From assembly GCA_003512955.1 (NCBI GenBank), contig DOTG01000015.1, positions 137,243-201,242 on the forward strand: DNA of 64,000 nucleotides, written 5' to 3'. A program made the position numbers and the translations under genes. Below the pieces are notes generated by a model. That model had not been told where the DNA came from. It saw only the letters and a program-made list of their open reading frames with translations, and did not search any database. Positions 60,316 to 64,000 of the stretch are shown piece after piece (the first letter of the stretch is position 1; every line of letters begins with the position of its first letter). The DNA comes from Marinilabiliales bacterium. GTDB taxonomy: Bacteria; Bacteroidota; Bacteroidia; Bacteroidales; SZUA-534.

Positions 60316-60942
60316 TTAATCTCTGGGTGGCCAATATCCATAAATACAGATAATAAAGTTGAGGCATTGGCAAGGTTGAATGTTGTTGTGGGCCAATGAA
60401 TCACCAGAAGTTCCACAGGTACTGGTAACACTAACAGATACATCGCCCTGAATATTAATGGCCACATTGGACAATAAATTGGCATTCATCGTATCTGCGT
60501 TCACACTGGAACTATACGAATTCGATCCGCGAATCATACCAGGGTAACCGCCTTTAGGGGTATTGGTATCGACAACTGACGATGAGCATTTTATATTTGC
60601 AGTTGCATTTAAAGTAATGTTTTTTTCGCTCGTAGCGGTATTAACAATATTGTGGTTATGAGGGGGAACCTGGCCAATATTTAACAAAATGTTCTCATTA
60701 CCACCAAATTGGCCCTGGTATCTTGGCGTCAAACCCTGAACACTGCCACTGGTAACAGGTACCCTTCCTCTCAGGTCGGGCAATGCAAAATTTACTTTGC
60801 CATCGCCCCCAAATTGATTGCCAATTAATGCAAACAAAGGGGTATATTGTTGTATGGATAAAATCTGTCCCCAGCAAAACATCCAGTTTTGAGGTGCAAA
60901 ATTGCCTCCAAAACATTTTATTTCTCCTATAAAACCGTCCAT
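60316..60942 (-). CDS. Phage tail-collar (MdpB-like) protein 3
   Basis: A 208-residue structural protein of the tail-collar/MdpB family. It opens MDGFIGEIKCFGGNFAPQNW, includes LFALIGNQFGGDGKVNFALP-DLRGRVPVTSG, and a VPPHNHNI loop. Ends IQPCQCLNFIICIYGYWPPR. Length and motifs match the other two copies downstream in transcription order. Such proteins are tips or fibres of phage-like particles, or stand-alone surface proteins in many bacteria. Confidence 0.88.
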   Translation of the reverse strand: MDGFIGEIKCFGGNFAPQNWMFCWGQILSIQQYTPLFALIGNQFGGDGKVNFALPDLRGRVPVTSGSVQGLTPRYQGQFGGNENILLNIGQVPPHNHNIVNTATSEKNITLNATANIKCSSSVVDTNTPKGGYPGMIRGSNSYSSSVNADTMNANLLSNVAINIQGDVSVSVTSTCGTSGDSLAHNNIQPCQCLNFIICIYGYWPPRD

Positions 60943-61005
60943 AGTATTTTTTTTTTAAATTTGTACTTATAAAGAATATGTAGTTTTTCCTTAAACTATT
61001 TGTTC

Positions 61006-61635
61006 TTATGGTCTTTCAGGGTATATCCCTTCAACACAAATAATAAGATTAAGGCATAACCAGGGCTGCATGTTGTCATGGGGACTGGTTCCGCCAACAA
61101 CACTGCACTGGCTTAGTACATTTACATTAACATCGCCGCCAATATTGGCGTTTATAGTTGCCACATTTGCATTCATAACATCAGTTCCGGTAGCTGCTGT
61201 ACTATAGCTGTTGGTTCCCCTCGCTGTGCCAGCAAAATAATTATCTTTTGGGATATCGGAATTTCCTGTACCACTCTGGCACAAAATTGCAGCACTCCCA
61301 TTCGCGGTAAGGTTACTGGTTGTAGTTGCATTATTGCTGATTTGATGGATATGGGCTCCCATCTGGTCCAAACTAAGCTGTTCCATTTCATTGCCACCTT
61401 TATCGGCAATATTTCTTAAAGTCATACCTGGGCCCTGACCAGCGCCAATAGGAACCCTGCAACGTAAATCAGGCAATGCAAAATTATTGATTCCATCGCC
61501 GCCATACTTGTTTCCAATTACAGCAAATAATGAACTATATTCCGAGATGTTTAAAAGCTGTCCCCAGCAGAACTGCCAGTATGCAGGAGCAAAAGTACCT
61601 GCAAACCATTTTATTTCACCTAAAAATCCATCCAT
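61006..61635 (-). CDS. Phage tail-collar (MdpB-like) protein 2
   Basis: A 209-residue paralogue: MDGFLGEIKWFAGTFAPAYW, IGNKYGGDGINNFALPDLRC, QMGAHIHQISN, and MQPWLCLNLIICVEGIYPER. It differs from its neighbours mostly in the central exposed loops, while the collar core is conserved. The gene lies 59-63 bases from its neighbours on either side, all on the minus strand. Confidence 0.88.
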   Translation of the reverse strand: MDGFLGEIKWFAGTFAPAYWQFCWGQLLNISEYSSLFAVIGNKYGGDGINNFALPDLRCRVPIGAGQGPGMTLRNIADKGGNEMEQLSLDQMGAHIHQISNNATTTSNLTANGSAAILCQSGTGNSDIPKDNYFAGTARGTNSYSTAATGTDVMNANVATINANIGGDVNVNVLSQCSVVGGTSPHDNMQPWLCLNLIICVEGIYPERP

Positions 61636-61694
61636 AATATTGTTTTTTTATACAATTAAAATTTACTTAAAAAATATAACAACAATTACCATTG

Positions 61695-62321
61695 CTAACT
61701 TCTCGGCGGATATATCCCGTTATAGCAAATGATATAATTAATACATGTCCAGGGTTGCATATTATTATGGGCAACTGAGTTACCAGCGGTATCGCACTGG
61801 CTGTTTACATGCACATTAATATTACCGTTTAGGGTGACGTTCATTTGTAATGCATCAGTATTTAACTGGTCTGTACCAGCTGTACTGGTAAATGCATTTG
61901 TCCTACTACGCGAATTGGCCGGGTAGTTACCGGCAGGGGTATCGGCATTTCCTGTGGCAGCCAAACACTTTATTGTCCCGGTTCCACTTCCTGAAAGATT
62001 ATTAGTAGCAGTTGCCTGATTACTAATGGTATGAAAATGGTTGGGAATCTCATGTGAGGTTAAAGCTACTGTTTCTGAACCTAATAGTTGTCCGGTTACC
62101 CTGGTTGTTAAACCCGTTCCCGTTCCCGTTCCAATAGGAGTTCTTCCTCTTAAATCTGGTAAAGCAAACGTAGCAATTCCATCACCACCATACTGGGTCC
62201 CTAAAAGTGAATACAATGCCTGGTAATTACTAATATTTAATACCTGACCCTGGCACAGGAACCATCCCTTGGGGGCATAATCTCCTGCAAAACATTTAAT
62301 TTCTCCTAAGTATGCATCCAT
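61695..62321 (-). CDS. Phage tail-collar (MdpB-like) protein 1
   Basis: A 208-residue paralogue: MDAYLGEIKCFAGDYAPKGW, LGTQYGGDGIATFALPDLRG, HEIPNHFHTISN, and MQPWTCINYIICYNGIYPPR. It is the first tail-collar gene after the repetitive fibre gene. The three copies probably assemble side by side in one structure. Confidence 0.88.
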   Translation of the reverse strand: MDAYLGEIKCFAGDYAPKGWFLCQGQVLNISNYQALYSLLGTQYGGDGIATFALPDLRGRTPIGTGTGTGLTTRVTGQLLGSETVALTSHEIPNHFHTISNQATATNNLSGSGTGTIKCLAATGNADTPAGNYPANSRSRTNAFTSTAGTDQLNTDALQMNVTLNGNINVHVNSQCDTAGNSVAHNNMQPWTCINYIICYNGIYPPRS

Positions 62322-62356
62322 CTTAATTTGTATTTATAGTTTAATTGAAAAAAATA

Positions 62357-64000
62357 TTATTTAGCAACTTGATACCATGCACTTACACCATCGCTAATAA
62401 AAGTGCCGTTATATATTGATGCAACAGGTGTAGATGTAGATGTATGGGAAAGTCCATCTGCATCCCAAAATGTATCGCTACCCGATGGGGTTAATGAAAT
62501 TGCGCTTACTGTCGAATACAAGTATATAATTTTACCTGCTCCTGCTGAGCTGGCCAAAGGAAGGGTGAATGTACAATTACCAGAGGTAATAATAAATCCA
62601 TCGGTTGTGGCAATGGAATAATTAACATTTTGGGTAGTTACACTAAGAGAAGCTCCCGGAACAGATTGCCATGTGGCAACCCCACTTCCATTTGTAGTAA
62701 GTACCTGTCCGTTGGTACCACCACTACCTGCGGGTTTAATAGTAACCGTACCGGCCGATACGTTTAACCCGTTGTTGGCCGATAACGAGGTAAATGAACC
62801 GGCTGCTGCTGTAGTTGAACCAATTGCATTTGGAGCAGCCCAGTTAATACGGGCATTGTCAATGGTACCAGAAGTAATTTGTGATGCAGGTAAATTTCCA
62901 ATGTAGGTAGCACTAATACTACTGCCCTGCCAAGTGCCACTGGATATAGTACCTAGAGTAGTTATACTGGTTGAGCCGGTCCACGTTGAAAGGGCGGTAT
63001 TCTCAACATTGCCCAACCCTACGGTTGATTTCGATATTGAACTCCACGTAGCAACTCCGTTACCATCGGTGGTGAGGAATTGTCCGCTGGTTCCACCACT
63101 GCCTGCCGGTTTCAGGGTAATGGTTCCGGCCGATACTGTTAAACCACTGCTGGCCGATAACGAGGTAAATGAACCGGCTGCTGCTGTAGTTGAACCAATT
63201 GCATTTGGTGCAGCCCAGTTAATACGGGCATTATCAATGGTACCAGAAGTAATTTGTGATGCAGGTAAATTCCCAATGTAAGTAGCACTAATACTACTGC
63301 CTTGCCAAGTGCCACTGGATATAGTACCTAGAGTAGTTATACTGGTTGAGCCTGTCCACGTTGAAAGGGCTGTGTTTTCAACATTGCCTAACCCTAAAGT
63401 AGATTTAGTAATTGTAGCCCAGCTTGGAGAAGAACCATCTGTAGTAAGATACTTTCCACTGTTGCCAGTCTGGGTTGGTAATTCAATTTCGTTGGTTACA
63501 GAACCATCCACTTCTGCCGTTAAATAACCTACAATAGCATGATCCCCCCAGCCGTAAGCCGTGTTCCAGTTGCTGATATTGGTGGAAGTAATACCATTGG
63601 CAGCGTGGCTCGTGCTCATTGCATCGGTAATTCCATAACCCGATAGGGTGGTAGGCCTACTGGAAAGGTTATCGAAGTGGAGTTGTGCGTTTCCGCTGGT
63701 TTGCATATTGGTTTTGGTATAGTAGTTAGCCGAGGCAGTTGTCCACTCCGGATCGGTTTCAGTGTAACTGGTGAGGTAGCCAGCATTGGCATGGTCTCCC
63801 CAGCCGTAAGACATGTTCCAGTTGCTGATATTGGTCGAAGTAATGCCGTTGGCTGCATGGCTTGTGCTCATGGCATCGGTAATGCCATATCCCGATATGG
63901 TGGTTGGGGTATTGGTCAGGTTGCCAAAATGGAGTTGGGCGCTTCCACTGGTCTGCATGTTTGTTTTGGTGTAATAACTTGTCGAAGCGGTGGTCCATGC
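62357..64000 (-). CDS. Repetitive fibre/adhesin-like protein, 5' part outside the window
   Basis: The frame is open to the last base, so the start lies beyond 64000 and at least 547 residues are visible. The N-terminal visible part has an 84-residue repeat (ASANYYTKTNMQTSG ... GYGITDAMSTSHAANGITST) seen twice. It is followed by a 125-residue repeat (GLGNVENTALSTWTGSTSIT ... WQGSSISATYIGNLPASQIT) also seen twice. The C-terminal ~100 residues (NVNYSIATTDGFIITSGNCT ... SAWYQVAK) form a cap seen at the ends of phage-like fibres and Bacteroidota surface proteins. It begins the minus-strand operon with the three collar genes. Confidence 0.8.
   Translation of the reverse strand, partial: AWTTASTSYYTKTNMQTSGSAQLHFGNLTNTPTTISGYGITDAMSTSHAANGITSTNISNWNMSYGWGDHANAGYLTSYTETDPEWTTASANYYTKTNMQTSGNAQLHFDNLSSRPTTLSGYGITDAMSTSHAANGITSTNISNWNTAYGWGDHAIVGYLTAEVDGSVTNEIELPTQTGNSGKYLTTDGSSPSWATITKSTLGLGNVENTALSTWTGSTSITTLGTISSGTWQGSSISATYIGNLPASQITSGTIDNARINWAAPNAIGSTTAAAGSFTSLSASSGLTVSAGTITLKPAGSGGTSGQFLTTDGNGVATWSSISKSTVGLGNVENTALSTWTGSTSITTLGTISSGTWQGSSISATYIGNLPASQITSGTIDNARINWAAPNAIGSTTAAAGSFTSLSANNGLNVSAGTVTIKPAGSGGTNGQVLTTNGSGVATWQSVPGASLSVTTQNVNYSIATTDGFIITSGNCTFTLPLASSAGAGKIIYLYSTVSAISLTPSGSDTFWDADGLSHTSTSTPVASIYNGTFISDGVSAWYQVAK
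62660..63409 (-). repeat. Two tandem 375-bp repeats in the fibre gene
   Basis: The word GATAACGAGG occurs at 62781 and 63156, so the period is 375 bases (125 codons). Large blocks are identical between the copies (for example the GGTAAATGAACCGGCTGCTG run), pointing to recent duplication or gene conversion. Confidence 0.85.
63500..64000 (-). repeat. Two tandem 252-bp repeats in the fibre gene
   Basis: The word GCATCGGTAA occurs at 63621 and 63873, giving a period of 252 bases (84 codons). The copies have diverged more than the 375-bp set. More copies may follow beyond the window. Confidence 0.8.

Noticed and set aside
62934..63281. 115-residue open frame on the + strand inside the fibre gene, with a sister copy upstream
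   Set aside because: It is the reverse complement of the 375-bp repeats; the minus-strand protein has continuous family-like sequence and this one has none.
62660..64000. Repeats resembling a CRISPR array
   Set aside because: Units are 252 and 375 bases, in frame and coding; no short repeat-spacer pattern or cas genes exist.
60316..64000. A prophage end
   Set aside because: Only collar and fibre-like genes are visible; nothing for packaging, capsid, lysis or integration.

Overview
The window is a stretch of a Bacteroidota chromosome, most likely Bacteroidales/Marinilabiliales-like. The reasons are several secreted proteins with type IX secretion (T9SS) C-terminal sorting domains of types A and B, promoters of the Bacteroidetes TTTG / TAnnTTTG type, moderately AT-rich DNA and tightly packed operons. 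There are no rRNA genes and no CRISPR array, and one tRNA (Pro, anticodon CGG). Both window edges cut genes.

Layout. 1-4.7 kb: an arsenic/metalloid resistance operon on the + strand (permease, DUF2798, DGC zinc protein, thioredoxin-like, ArsR, frameshifted rhodanese, ArsC, DUF486 membrane protein, Acr3) ending in a terminator. 4.7-16.6 kb: mainly minus-strand housekeeping genes (Fur family, RelA/SpoT, a T9SS type B protein, two M16 peptidases, a nitronate monooxygenase-like enzyme, LipA), then VOC, SMP-30-like and a class II Fic protein. 16.9-29.2 kb: four large T9SS type A secreted proteins, three with an Omp28/thioredoxin-like region. 29-39 kb: SerB, membrane proteins, an EFR1-type ferredoxin, a HigBA toxin-antitoxin pair, a large hybrid histidine kinase, a lipoprotein and tRNA-Pro. 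39.2-42.9 kb: an ECF sigma operon ending in an unusual NrtS-like/zinc-ribbon/PAS/SpoIIE phosphatase. 42.9-51.4 kb: a divergent MarR regulator and a 13-gene sulfur/thiol redox operon. 51.4-59 kb: AraC and LytTR regulators, a START-like protein, a peroxiredoxin/DinB/NRDE/DUF6695 operon and a B12-radical-SAM enzyme. 59-64 kb: a broken methyltransferase-like gene, a GNAT, three phage-tail-collar (MdpB-like) proteins and the C-terminal part of a repetitive fibre protein that runs off the window.

The most notable content is in the sulfur/thiol operon. Two adjacent genes (48856-50163 and 50185-51180) match EanB and EanA, the oxygen-independent ergothioneine pathway described from Chlorobium limicola. 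EanA would trimethylate histidine to hercynine, and EanB, a three-rhodanese-domain enzyme, would insert sulfur directly. Here they lie with a rhodanese-thioredoxin fusion, DsrE, two more thioredoxin-like proteins, a peroxiredoxin, YceI, an OB-fold protein, a LysE-type exporter and a small GDCCVxC cysteine protein. This suggests a packaged low-molecular-weight thiol system, with possible sulfur delivery, redox maintenance and export.

The region between marR and this operon carries two palindromes. One of them is repeated almost exactly at the ECF sigma promoter 4 kb away, so a single regulator may link the two flanking operons. Functions are assigned by reading motifs and recalling protein families; no database search was run.
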